DNA from: an uncultured Collinsella sp.
GTDB taxonomy: Bacteria; Actinomycetota; Coriobacteriia; Coriobacteriales; Coriobacteriaceae
Direction of reading: 5' to 3'
Assembly: GCA_900555815.1 (NCBI GenBank)
Contig: USMR01000023.1
Span: 1-8,685, forward strand
Length of the DNA: 8,685 nucleotides
Shown here one piece after another: positions 1-5,981 of this stretch. Position 1 is the stretch's first letter; every line of letters begins with the position of its first letter. A program made the translations under genes and the position numbers. The notes below the pieces were generated by a model, which was not told the DNA's origin, did not search any database, and saw only the letters and a program-made list of their open reading frames with translations.

Positions 1-834
1 ATCATGGCTGTGGTCGAGCCCGGCGACCATGTTATCGCCGAGTGGCCCACCTACGCGCCGCTCTACGAGATTCCGCGCACGCTGGGCGCCGAGGTCGAGT
101 ATTGGGAGCTTCGCGAGGAACTCGGCTGGAAGCCCGATATCGAGGAACTCAAGCGCTTGGTGCGTCCCAACACCAAGCTTATCTGCATAAACAACGCATC
201 TAACCCCATCGGTACGGTGCTCGATGCCGATATGCTCGGCCAGATTGCCGAGATCGCCCGCTCGGTGGGCGCCTACGTGCTGTGCGACGAGGTATATCTG
301 CCGCTCGAAAACACTGAGTCCTTTATGTCGATGGTCGACGTGTACGAGAGGGCCATTGTCACCAACTCGTTGTCGAAGACCCATTCGACACCTGCGGCCC
401 GCGTGGGCTGGGTCCTGGCCGACAAAGAGGTGTCCAACCGCATCCGTACCTATCGCGATTACACCATGATCTGCGGCGGCGTGTTCAACGATGCTCTGGC
501 GACCTATGTGCTTGAGCACAAGGATAAGATCCTCGAGCGCAATCGCAAGATCGTGTTTGGCAACCGCGATATCGCGCAGGCTTGGATCGATACGCAGCAT
601 CGCGTTTCCTGGACGGCCCCGCAGGGCGTGTCCACCTCGTTTATCCAGCTGGATATTCCCGAGGATGACGAGGAGTTCTGCAGGCGCCTGCTGTCCGAGA
701 GGGGAGTGCTACTGGTCCCCGGTAGCCGTTTTGAGCTTCCCTGCGGCGCACGCCTGGGCTACTGCGCGAGCGAGGACGTTCTGCGCGAGGGCCTGAGGCT
801 TTTGGGCGAGGCACTGGCGGAGTTCGATCGCTAG
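1..834 (+). CDS. PLP-dependent class I/II aminotransferase, 3' part (5' end outside window)
   Basis: This enzyme would transfer an amino group between an amino acid and a 2-oxo acid using pyridoxal phosphate, in the cytoplasm. The reading frame is open to base 1, and the usual ~100 N-terminal residues of a ~380-residue fold type I aminotransferase are missing, so the gene is cut by the window edge; the ATG at 4 is probably internal. Numbering from that ATG, one sees the NASNPIG loop (N67, PLP ring contact), DEVY (D95 and Y98), SLSK with the Schiff-base lysine K125, R133 in RVGW, and GARLGY with R250, the expected substrate carboxylate arginine. The lysine region follows the class I signature except for a Thr at 129, where a hydrophobic residue is usual. 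Substrate cannot be read from the sequence. It lies upstream of the arc genes but is separated from them by a terminator and ~480 bp, so it is probably not in their operon. Confidence 0.9.
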   Translation: MMAVVEPGDHVIAEWPTYAPLYEIPRTLGAEVEYWELREELGWKPDIEELKRLVRPNTKLICINNASNPIGTVLDADMLGQIAEIARSVGAYVLCDEVYLPLENTESFMSMVDVYERAIVTNSLSKTHSTPAARVGWVLADKEVSNRIRTYRDYTMICGGVFNDALATYVLEHKDKILERNRKIVFGNRDIAQAWIDTQHRVSWTAPQGVSTSFIQLDIPEDDEEFCRRLLSERGVLLVPGSRFELPCGARLGYCASEDVLREGLRLLGEALAEFDR

Positions 835-883
835 GATTCCGATGGTCTTCGGGGGCCTTATCCAAATTAGCCGAAGATAATCG

Positions 884-923
884 AAAACGGACCCGTTTCC
901 CTAGGGGAAGCGGGTCCGTTTTT
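884..923 (+). terminator. Intrinsic terminator of the aminotransferase gene
   Basis: Bases 884-901 and 905-922 form an 18-bp stem with one G-T pair and a three-base TAG loop. The 3' arm runs straight into a T tract (919-923). It lies 50 bp after the stop codon and would end the aminotransferase transcript. Confidence 0.93.
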
Positions 924-1407
924 CTATACCGAGAAGTCAAGTTGTTACAAATGGGGCCGTAAAGCGAGGCGGTATCCGCTGGGCCTTATACTGAGTTTCC
1001 GGTGAACGGTATCAAGCGTCTGGTAAACGGTAATTTATTTATCAGAAATGAATAGGACAAACTTTTTTCTGAATAAAAATGAAAATGGTTGAGACGCGGT
1101 GTGAACCGCTAATTCTATTCATAGCTTTATTGGAAATATGCAATTTGAGGATGGTTTAACAAAGTTTAGTTCCATTTGATTTTAGGATTAAAACGCGTTT
1201 AAGCACGTAAATACGCTTTATTAAGATGAAGTGTGCCATGCGTGAAGTATATGTGTATGCCGTTCACCCCCTATAAAAAACCGTTCGGGGGCAAGGTGGA
1301 AGTATGAGCTGATTTTGGATATAAATATGTCGTCAGCAATAACGCCTCACACGGAGGGGCGCTAACGAATCGGCCCTGACAAGGGCCCGAAAGAAAGGTA
1401 GGAGGCC
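924..1407 (+). promoter_or_regulatory. AT-rich regulatory region and 5' leader of the arc operon
   Basis: These 484 bp hold no credible gene: the longest ATG-started frames are under 20 codons and lack ribosome binding sites. The stretch 1020-1260 is markedly AT-rich compared with the flanking genes. Possible -10 boxes are TATACT at 987, TATAAA at 1272 and TATAAA at 1320, but none has a convincing -35 at 17 bp, so the start site is not resolved. An octamer of the form GTRAACSG appears at 1002, 1023 and 1101 on the + strand and at 1260-1267 on the - strand. The copies at 1001-1009 and 1260-1268 form a 9-bp inverted repeat bracketing the AT-rich block. These could be operators, but no known ArgR, FNR or CRP site was recognised. 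A short hairpin (1370-1390) sits just before the arcA ribosome binding site. Confidence 0.5.
1370..1390 (+). promoter_or_regulatory. Hairpin next to the arcA ribosome binding site
   Basis: TCGGCCCT (1370-1377) pairs with AGGGCCCGA (1382-1390) with one bulged C and a GACA loop. It ends about ten bases before the AGGAGG at 1400-1405. There is no T tract, so it is not a terminator. A role in mRNA stability or ribosome access is inference. Confidence 0.45.
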
Positions 1408-2649
1408 ATGACGAAAGGTCTGCACGTGCCTTCCGAGATCGGCAAGCTCAGGAAGGTCTGCCTGCACCGTCCCGGCGACGAGCTCCTCAACCTGCCGCCC
1501 GACGAGCTCGAGCGACTCCTGTTCGACGACGTCCCGTTCCTGGAGGTCGCGCAGCAGGAGCACGACACCTTCGCCCAGATCCTGAGGGACCAGGGCGTGG
1601 AGGTCCTCTATCTCGAGAACCTCGTCGCCGAGGTGTTCGACCAGGTCCCCGGCGCCCGCGCCGAGTTCACCGACCAGTACATCGCCGAGGCCGGCATCCG
1701 CGGCCAGCACATGCCGCAGATCGTCCGCGAGAAGCTGGACTCCATCGAGGACAACCTCGAGTTCGTCAAGAAGACCATGGCCGGCATGACCAAGTCCGAG
1801 ATCGACATGCCCCTCACGGCGTCCACGACCCTCGACTCCCTGGTCAACTCCGAGTCCGAGTCCGACCTGATCATCGACCCGATGCCCAACCTCTACTTCA
1901 CCCGCGACCCGTTCGCGGTCATCGGCGAGGGCGTCAACCTCAACCGCATGTACTCGGTCACCCGCAACCGCGAGACCCTGTACGGCAAGTACATCTTCAA
2001 GTACCACCCCGACTACAAGGACGTCTCGCTGTACTTCCGCCGCGACTGCCAGTTCCACACCGAGGGCGGCGACGTGCTGAACATCAACGAGAAGACCCTC
2101 GCCGTCGGCATCTCCCAGCGCACCCAGGCCGCCGCGATCGACGTCATGGCCCAGAACATCTTCTGGAACTCCGACTCCAAGGTCGAGCGCATCCTGGCCT
2201 TCGACATCCCGGTCTCGCGCGCCTTCATGCACCTCGACACGGTCTTCACCCAGATCGACGTCGATAAGTTCACGATCCACCCCGCCATCATGGGCACCCT
2301 GCGCGTCTACGAGCTGACCGCCGGCAAGAACCCGGGCGACGTGAACATCCGCCTGATCGAGGACACCCTCGAGCACGTCCTGGAGGACGCCACCGGCGTC
2401 GACCAGGTCAAGCTGATCCCCTGCGGCGGCGGCGACCCGATCGCGGCCTCCCGCGAGCAGTGGAACGACGGCTCCAACACCCTGTGCGTCGAGCCCGGCA
2501 AGATCTGCGTCTACGCCCGCAACACCGTCACCAACGACGTGCTGTACAAGGAGGGCCTGGACCTTCTCGTCGTGCCCTCCGCCGAGCTCTCCCGCGGCCG
2601 CGGCGGCCCGCGCTGCATGAGCATGCCCTTCTGGCGCGAGGACCTCTAA
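1408..2649 (+). CDS. arcA: Arginine deiminase
   Basis: ArcA hydrolyses L-arginine to L-citrulline and ammonia, the first step of the arginine deiminase pathway. At 413 residues it has the usual family length. The guanidino-modifying enzyme landmarks are all present: FDD at 39-41, FTRDPF at 164-169 (D167), HTEGGD at 217-222 (E219), HLDTVF with H275 and D277, and near the C-terminus RGGPRCMSMPF with nucleophile C403. The ATG at 1408 is chosen because it begins a complete ArcA N-terminus and follows AGGAGG at 1400-1405, although the two-base spacing is short. It is the first gene of an arcA-arcB-transporter unit. Its base usage is odd: only eight of 413 sense codons end in A or T, and codons 69-285 contain none, whereas the next gene has about 18% such codons. 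This suggests a different origin from its neighbours. Confidence 0.97.
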   Translation: MTKGLHVPSEIGKLRKVCLHRPGDELLNLPPDELERLLFDDVPFLEVAQQEHDTFAQILRDQGVEVLYLENLVAEVFDQVPGARAEFTDQYIAEAGIRGQHMPQIVREKLDSIEDNLEFVKKTMAGMTKSEIDMPLTASTTLDSLVNSESESDLIIDPMPNLYFTRDPFAVIGEGVNLNRMYSVTRNRETLYGKYIFKYHPDYKDVSLYFRRDCQFHTEGGDVLNINEKTLAVGISQRTQAAAIDVMAQNIFWNSDSKVERILAFDIPVSRAFMHLDTVFTQIDVDKFTIHPAIMGTLRVYELTAGKNPGDVNIRLIEDTLEHVLEDATGVDQVKLIPCGGGDPIAASREQWNDGSNTLCVEPGKICVYARNTVTNDVLYKEGLDLLVVPSAELSRGRGGPRCMSMPFWREDL

Positions 2650-2661
2650 GTCTTTCCGTTT

Positions 2662-2711
2662 CCGGTGCGGTCCCCCTACAACCGCACCGGTTTCGCCCGT
2701 CAAACGGGCGA
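2662..2711 (+). repeat. Two tandem hairpins in the arcA-arcB spacer
   Basis: CCGGTGCGG (2662-2670) pairs perfectly with CCGCACCGG (2682-2690) around an 11-base loop. Immediately after, TCGCCCGT (2693-2700) pairs perfectly with ACGGGCGA (2704-2711) around a CAA loop. Neither has a proper T tract (only TTT after the first), so full termination is unlikely. They could partially attenuate transcription or protect the arcA mRNA end after processing; this is inference. Confidence 0.75.
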
Positions 2712-2754
2712 CACTAATACTTACGTAATTTATTTCATCGAAAGGAAACGAACC

Positions 2755-3750
2755 ATGGGTGTTAACCTCTCCGGCCGTAGCTTCCTCAAGCTCCTCGACC
2801 TCACCACTGAGGAGATCGAGTACCTGCTCAAGCTCTCCAAGAACTTCAAGGACATGAAGCGCGCTGGCGTTCCGCACCGCTATCTCGAGGGCAAGAACAT
2901 CGTTCTGCTTTTCCAGAAGACCTCCACTCGTACCCGCTGCGCCTTCGAGGTCGGCGGCATGGATCTGGGCATGGGCGTCACCTACCTCGATCCGGGTTCG
3001 TCGCAGATGGGCAAGAAGGAGTCCATCGAGGACACCGCCCGCGTTCTCGGTCGCATGTATGACGGCATCGAGTTCCGTGGCTTTGCCCAGGACGACGTCG
3101 AGGAGCTCGCTGCTAAGTCCGGCGTGCCCGTGTGGAACGGCCTGACCACTGAGTGGCATCCCACCCAGATGCTTGCCGACATCCTGACCGTCCAAGAGAA
3201 CTTCAACTACGACATCAAGGGCAAGACCCTTGTCTTCATGGGCGACTGCAAGAACAATGTTGCTCGCTCCCTCATGGTTGTCTGCTCCAAGCTCGGCATG
3301 AACTTCGTGGCCTGCGGCCCCGAGGAGTGCATGCCCGCTGACGACGTCATCGAGGCCTGCAAGCCCATCGCCGAGGCTAACGGTTGCACCATCAAGCTGA
3401 CCACCGACGTCAAGGACGGCGTCACCGGTGCCGACGTTATCTACACCGACGTGTGGGTCTCCATGGGCGAGCCTGACGAGGTCTGGGCCGAGCGCATCGC
3501 TCAGCTCACCCCGTATCGTGTCACCTCCGAGGTCATGGCTATGGCCAACCCGGGTGCCATCTTCCTGCACTGCCTGCCCAGCTTCCACGACACCAACACC
3601 ACGATTGGCGCCGAGAAGTGCGAGCAGTTCGGCATCACCGAGCAGGAGGTCACCGACGAGGTCTTCGAGAGCCCCGCTTCCAAGGTCTTCGACGAGGCCG
3701 AGAACCGCATGCACACCATCAAGGCTGTCATGTACGCCACGCTCAAGTAA
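2755..3750 (+). CDS. arcB: Ornithine carbamoyltransferase, catabolic type
   Basis: ArcB performs phosphorolysis of citrulline to ornithine and carbamoyl phosphate, the second step of arginine fermentation. The 331 residues match the family. Visible motifs are the carbamoyl-phosphate loop STRTR at 57-61, KES at 88-90, HPTQ at 135-138, the DVWVSMGE ornithine-side segment at 232-239, HCLP at 272-275 followed by FHD, and the C-terminal [15 protein letters not shown]. The frame stays open 30 codons upstream, but the ATG at 2755 is preferred: it has AAGGA at 2742-2746 with eight-base spacing, and the extra upstream residues would come from the hairpin region. The catabolic (arcB) rather than biosynthetic (argF) role is inferred from its place directly after arcA and before an ArcD-type transporter; sequence alone separates the two poorly. 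Codon use is typical of a well-expressed host gene. Confidence 0.96.
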   Translation: MGVNLSGRSFLKLLDLTTEEIEYLLKLSKNFKDMKRAGVPHRYLEGKNIVLLFQKTSTRTRCAFEVGGMDLGMGVTYLDPGSSQMGKKESIEDTARVLGRMYDGIEFRGFAQDDVEELAAKSGVPVWNGLTTEWHPTQMLADILTVQENFNYDIKGKTLVFMGDCKNNVARSLMVVCSKLGMNFVACGPEECMPADDVIEACKPIAEANGCTIKLTTDVKDGVTGADVIYTDVWVSMGEPDEVWAERIAQLTPYRVTSEVMAMANPGAIFLHCLPSFHDTNTTIGAEKCEQFGITEQEVTDEVFESPASKVFDEAENRMHTIKAVMYATLK

Positions 3751-3767
3751 GGGCATCTAGCATCTCG

Positions 3768-3795
3768 CTCGGGGTGTATTGCTGCACACCCCGAG
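3768..3795 (+). repeat. Perfect hairpin in the arcB-transporter spacer
   Basis: CTCGGGGTGT (3768-3777) pairs perfectly with ACACCCCGAG (3786-3795) around an eight-base loop. It is followed by TGGCTTTGCC, which is too weak a T run for an efficient terminator. Being 18 bases after the arcB stop, it may be a leaky terminator or an RNA stability element. Confidence 0.7.
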
Positions 3796-3897
3796 TGGCT
3801 TTGCCTGGTAAATATCTCGCGTCGGGCGGTGGGCACGGCACGGAAGATCCGCTTCGCGCGAGAAAGTTAAATGATTTATGAAGGGGGGATGAGAACC

Positions 3898-5376
3898 ATG
3901 ACTGAGACCGCTAAGAAAAAGCGCGGTATGCCTTCATCGTTCACCATTCTTCTAGCTCTGCTGGCAATTGTTGCAGTAATTACCGTTATCGTCTCCGGCA
4001 CGTCCGGCGGCGCGGTTACTGCCGCCCGTCTGAGCGATTTCTGCACCGCCCCGATTAAGGGCTTCGCTGACGCTCTGCCCGTCTGCCTCTTCGTTATGAT
4101 CCTGGGCGGCTTCCTCGGCATGATGACCGAGACCGGCGCTCTGGACAACGGCATCGCCGTCCTGGTGCAGAAGCTTAAGGGCAACGAGATCATGCTCATT
4201 CCCGTGCTGATGCTCATCTTCTCCCTCGGTGGTACCACCTATGGTATGTGCGAGGAGACCGTTCCCTTCTACGCCTTGCTTGCCGCTACCATGATGGCTG
4301 CCGGCTTCGACCCGATGGTCGGCGCCGCTACCGTCCTGCTCGGCGCTGGCTGCGGCTGCCTGGGCTCCACGGTTAACCCGTTCGCCGTCGGCGCTGCCGT
4401 CGACGCTCTGACCGGTGTTGACATTGCCGTGAACCAGTCCATCATCATCGGCCTCGGTGCCGTCCTGTGGATTGTCACTACCGCTATGTCCATCGTCTTC
4501 GTGATGAACTATGCCAAGAAGGTCAAGGCTGACAAGGGCTCCACCATCCTTTCGATGCAGGAGCTCAAGGCCGCCGAAGAGGCACATGGCAAGGCTGCTT
4601 CCGAGGTCCACAAGGAGGTCAAGCTCACCGGTCGTCAGAAGGGTGTTCTGATCGCTTTCGCCTTCACCTTCGTCGTCATGATCGTCGGCTTCATCCCGCT
4701 GGCCGACCTCAACGAGGGCGTCGCCAACTTCTTTGACGCTGGCGCTGTCTACGATGCCGACGGTAACGCCGTCGTCCAGGGCTGGTCTGCCCTGATCACC
4801 GGCCTGCCCATTGGCCAGTGGTACTTCGACGAGGCTTCCACCTGGTTCTTCCTCATGGCTATCCTGATCGGTATCATCGGTGGCCTGTCCGAGAAGCAGA
4901 TCGTCAACACCTTCATCACCGGCGCTGCCGACATGATGTCCGTTGTTCTCGTCATCGCTCTCGCCCGTGGTATCTCCGTCCTCATGGCTAACACCGGCCT
5001 CGACGTCTACGTCCTCGACGCTGCCGCCAATGCCCTGGCTGGCCTGTCCGGCGTGATCTTCGCTCCCATGAGCTTCCTGGTCTACTTCGGCCTGTCTTTC
5101 CTGATCCCCTCGACCTCCGGTATGGCCACCGTCTCCATGCCCATCATGGGACCGCTGGCTGTTAAGCTCGGCTTCTCGCCCGAGGTCATGGTCATGATCT
5201 TCTCCGCCGCCATCGGTGTCGTGAACCTGTTCACCCCGACCTCCGGCGCCATCATGGGCGGTCTCGCTCTGGCCAAGATCGAGTGGACGACCTGGCTCAA
5301 GTTTGCCCTTAAGCTCATCGTCGCGCTCTCCGTCGTCTGCGCCGTCATCCTGACCGTCGCCTGCGTGCTGCTCTAA
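3898..5376 (+). CDS. YfcC/DcuC-family membrane transporter, probable arginine/ornithine antiporter
   Basis: This is a 492-residue multi-pass membrane protein. A short Lys/Arg-rich N-terminus (residues 1-10) is followed by about 12 hydrophobic segments, roughly 14-33, 60-78, 98-112, 122-135, 142-160, 180-203, 247-268, 315-330, 345-365, 385-403, 430-447 and 466-491, with a charged cytoplasmic loop near 205-245. Family hallmarks are GGTTYGMCEETVPFY at 111-125, STVNPF at 157-162, a PSTSGMATVSMPIMGPL re-entrant-type segment at 404-420, and FTPTSG at 445-450. These mark the DcuC/YfcC group (ion transporter superfamily), not the APC-type ArcD of Pseudomonas. YfcC-type proteins occupy the ArcD position in streptococcal arc operons, so arginine-in/ornithine-out exchange is the likely role here; substrate is inferred from context. 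Start: ATG at 3898, nine bases after GGGGGG (3883-3888); the in-frame ATGs at 3871 and 3889 are poorly placed. Last gene before the operon terminator. Confidence 0.9.
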   Translation: MTETAKKKRGMPSSFTILLALLAIVAVITVIVSGTSGGAVTAARLSDFCTAPIKGFADALPVCLFVMILGGFLGMMTETGALDNGIAVLVQKLKGNEIMLIPVLMLIFSLGGTTYGMCEETVPFYALLAATMMAAGFDPMVGAATVLLGAGCGCLGSTVNPFAVGAAVDALTGVDIAVNQSIIIGLGAVLWIVTTAMSIVFVMNYAKKVKADKGSTILSMQELKAAEEAHGKAASEVHKEVKLTGRQKGVLIAFAFTFVVMIVGFIPLADLNEGVANFFDAGAVYDADGNAVVQGWSALITGLPIGQWYFDEASTWFFLMAILIGIIGGLSEKQIVNTFITGAADMMSVVLVIALARGISVLMANTGLDVYVLDAAANALAGLSGVIFAPMSFLVYFGLSFLIPSTSGMATVSMPIMGPLAVKLGFSPEVMVMIFSAAIGVVNLFTPTSGAIMGGLALAKIEWTTWLKFALKLIVALSVVCAVILTVACVLL

Positions 5377-5462
5377 GTACCCAACGGGTACCCCACGGAA
5401 ACCTTGACGATCCTGTAGAGGATCACCTGGTCATCGTCTGTCCGGTGGGGTAAACCCACCGG
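5377..5462 (+). repeat. Structured 3' UTR of the arc operon with alternative hairpins
   Basis: Three local hairpins follow the stop codon: GTACCC/GGGTAC (5377-5391), GATCCT/AGGATC (5409-5424) and CCGGTGGG/CCCACCGG (5442-5462). A competing fold pairs 5389-5399 with 5441-5452 (11 bp, one bulge) and 5406-5411 with 5433-5438, using bases from all three. The terminator hairpin downstream is unaffected by either fold. Confidence 0.65.
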
Positions 5463-5478
5463 TAGACTCCTACCTTTA

Positions 5479-5517
5479 GCCCCCTTCCGTTCCGTGCGCG
5501 GGAGGGGGCGACTTTTT
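5479..5517 (+). terminator. Intrinsic terminator of the arc operon
   Basis: GCCCCCTTCC (5479-5488) pairs with GGGAGGGGGC (5500-5509), ten base pairs with one G-T pair, around an 11-base loop. GA C then TTTTT (5513-5517) follows. It lies about 100 bp after the transporter stop. Confidence 0.9.
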
Positions 5518-5545
5518 GTTCCGCGGTTTTACCAAACCGCGGAAC
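5518..5545 (+). repeat. 12-bp perfect inverted repeat after the terminator
   Basis: GTTCCGCGGTTT (5518-5529) is perfectly complementary to AAACCGCGGAAC (5534-5545) with a TACC loop. It abuts the arc terminator T tract. No T run follows on either strand, so it is not itself an intrinsic terminator. Confidence 0.85.
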
Positions 5546-5558
5546 CGGTCGACGCTAC

Positions 5559-5658
5559 GCGCCGTCCAGAACGACAATTTGTCATTCAAAAGGCAAGGCA
5601 TGACCAAAAGGTCTATGCCTCGCCTTTTTCATGCCAACTTGTACGTTCTGGACGGCGC
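5559..5658. repeat. ~100-nt nested palindromic element, possibly a small mobile repeat
   Basis: The outer arms 5559-5573 and 5644-5658 are a perfect 15-bp inverted repeat. Inside them, 5588-5605 pairs with 5610-5628 with one A-C mismatch and one bulged T around an AAAA loop. The inner stem is flanked by A residues on the left and TTTTT (5625-5629) on the right, so it resembles a bidirectional terminator. The segments between the two stems also pair partly. No target-site duplication is clear. Size and architecture suit a MITE-like or REP-like intergenic repeat, but copy number cannot be judged from this window. Confidence 0.7.
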
Positions 5659-5805
5659 TCGCTGTCCGTCCTCTGCCTGCGGCGCTTTCCATTGTTGGTG
5701 CAGAGGGCGCTTTGCCTACTCTGGCGGGCTTTCGCTGGCTTATGCTCAACCTGCGACGTATCCATTATTGATACAAAGGCCAGGTTTGTTTGAACCAAAA
5801 AGGGG
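5659..5805. other. Gene-free stretch between two palindromes
   Basis: No credible coding sequence is visible; the frames crossing this stretch have no ribosome binding site and no recognisable protein character. Small features are a 7-bp inverted repeat CCTCTGC/GCAGAGG (5670-5706), a repeated GCGCTTT (about 5683 and 5708) and a GTATC/GATAC inverted repeat (5758-5774). Confidence 0.5.
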
Positions 5806-5874
5806 AAGTTGCGGTGGAATAGTTCCTGTTTGGCCGTCTTGAGGGGTTAAACGGGAACTATTTCACCGCAACTT
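5806..5874. repeat. 30-bp near-perfect inverted repeat hairpin
   Basis: Bases 5806-5835 pair with 5845-5874 without any mismatch or bulge, counting 26 Watson-Crick and four G-T pairs, around a nine-base loop (5836-5844). No T tract follows on the + strand, so it is not a standard terminator. The stem is much longer than any normal terminator in the window. It lies 63 bp upstream of the DUF1846 gene's -10 box. Confidence 0.85.
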
Positions 5875-5936
5875 ATCGATGGCGTGTTTGGTTGGTGCCA
5901 GTTGATTGCTTGGGCGTTGGGGAGGGTCTGCTCCGT

Positions 5937-5942
5937 TATAAT
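5937..5942 (+). promoter_or_regulatory. -10 box TATAAT for the DUF1846 gene
   Basis: A consensus TATAAT lies 40 bp before the chosen start codon. There is no good -35 at 17 bp; TTGGGC at 5910 is 21 bp away and TTGGGG at 5917 is 14 bp away. Transcription would start near 5949. Confidence 0.55.
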
Positions 5943-5981
5943 CGCCTAGAACATTAATTGGAAACGGGGCGGGAGCCATAC

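Noticed and set aside
1327..1365. A 13-codon frame in the arcA leader as a possible leader peptide
   Set aside because: No ribosome binding site, no run of Arg codons and no attenuator hairpin pair downstream.
924..1407. Known ArgR, FNR or CRP binding sites
   Set aside because: No sequence matching these consensus palindromes well enough was found by eye.
1333..3756. An 807-codon open frame on the - strand across arcA and arcB
   Set aside because: It is a by-product of G/C-rich third positions in arcA and arcB, has a low-complexity Val/Leu/Asp/Gly-rich translation with no domain, and opposes two certain genes.
3952..4611. 219-codon - strand frame opposite the transporter
   Set aside because: His/Asp/Gly-rich shadow of transmembrane codons, with no domain.
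5479..5517. A riboswitch controlling the gene after the arc operon
   Set aside because: The terminator does not overlap the competing pairings upstream, and the next gene has its own -10 box over 400 bp away.
5494..5842. Two overlapping + strand frames in the non-coding block
   Set aside because: They start inside the arc terminator, cross three palindromes, have no ribosome binding site and show no protein-like pattern.
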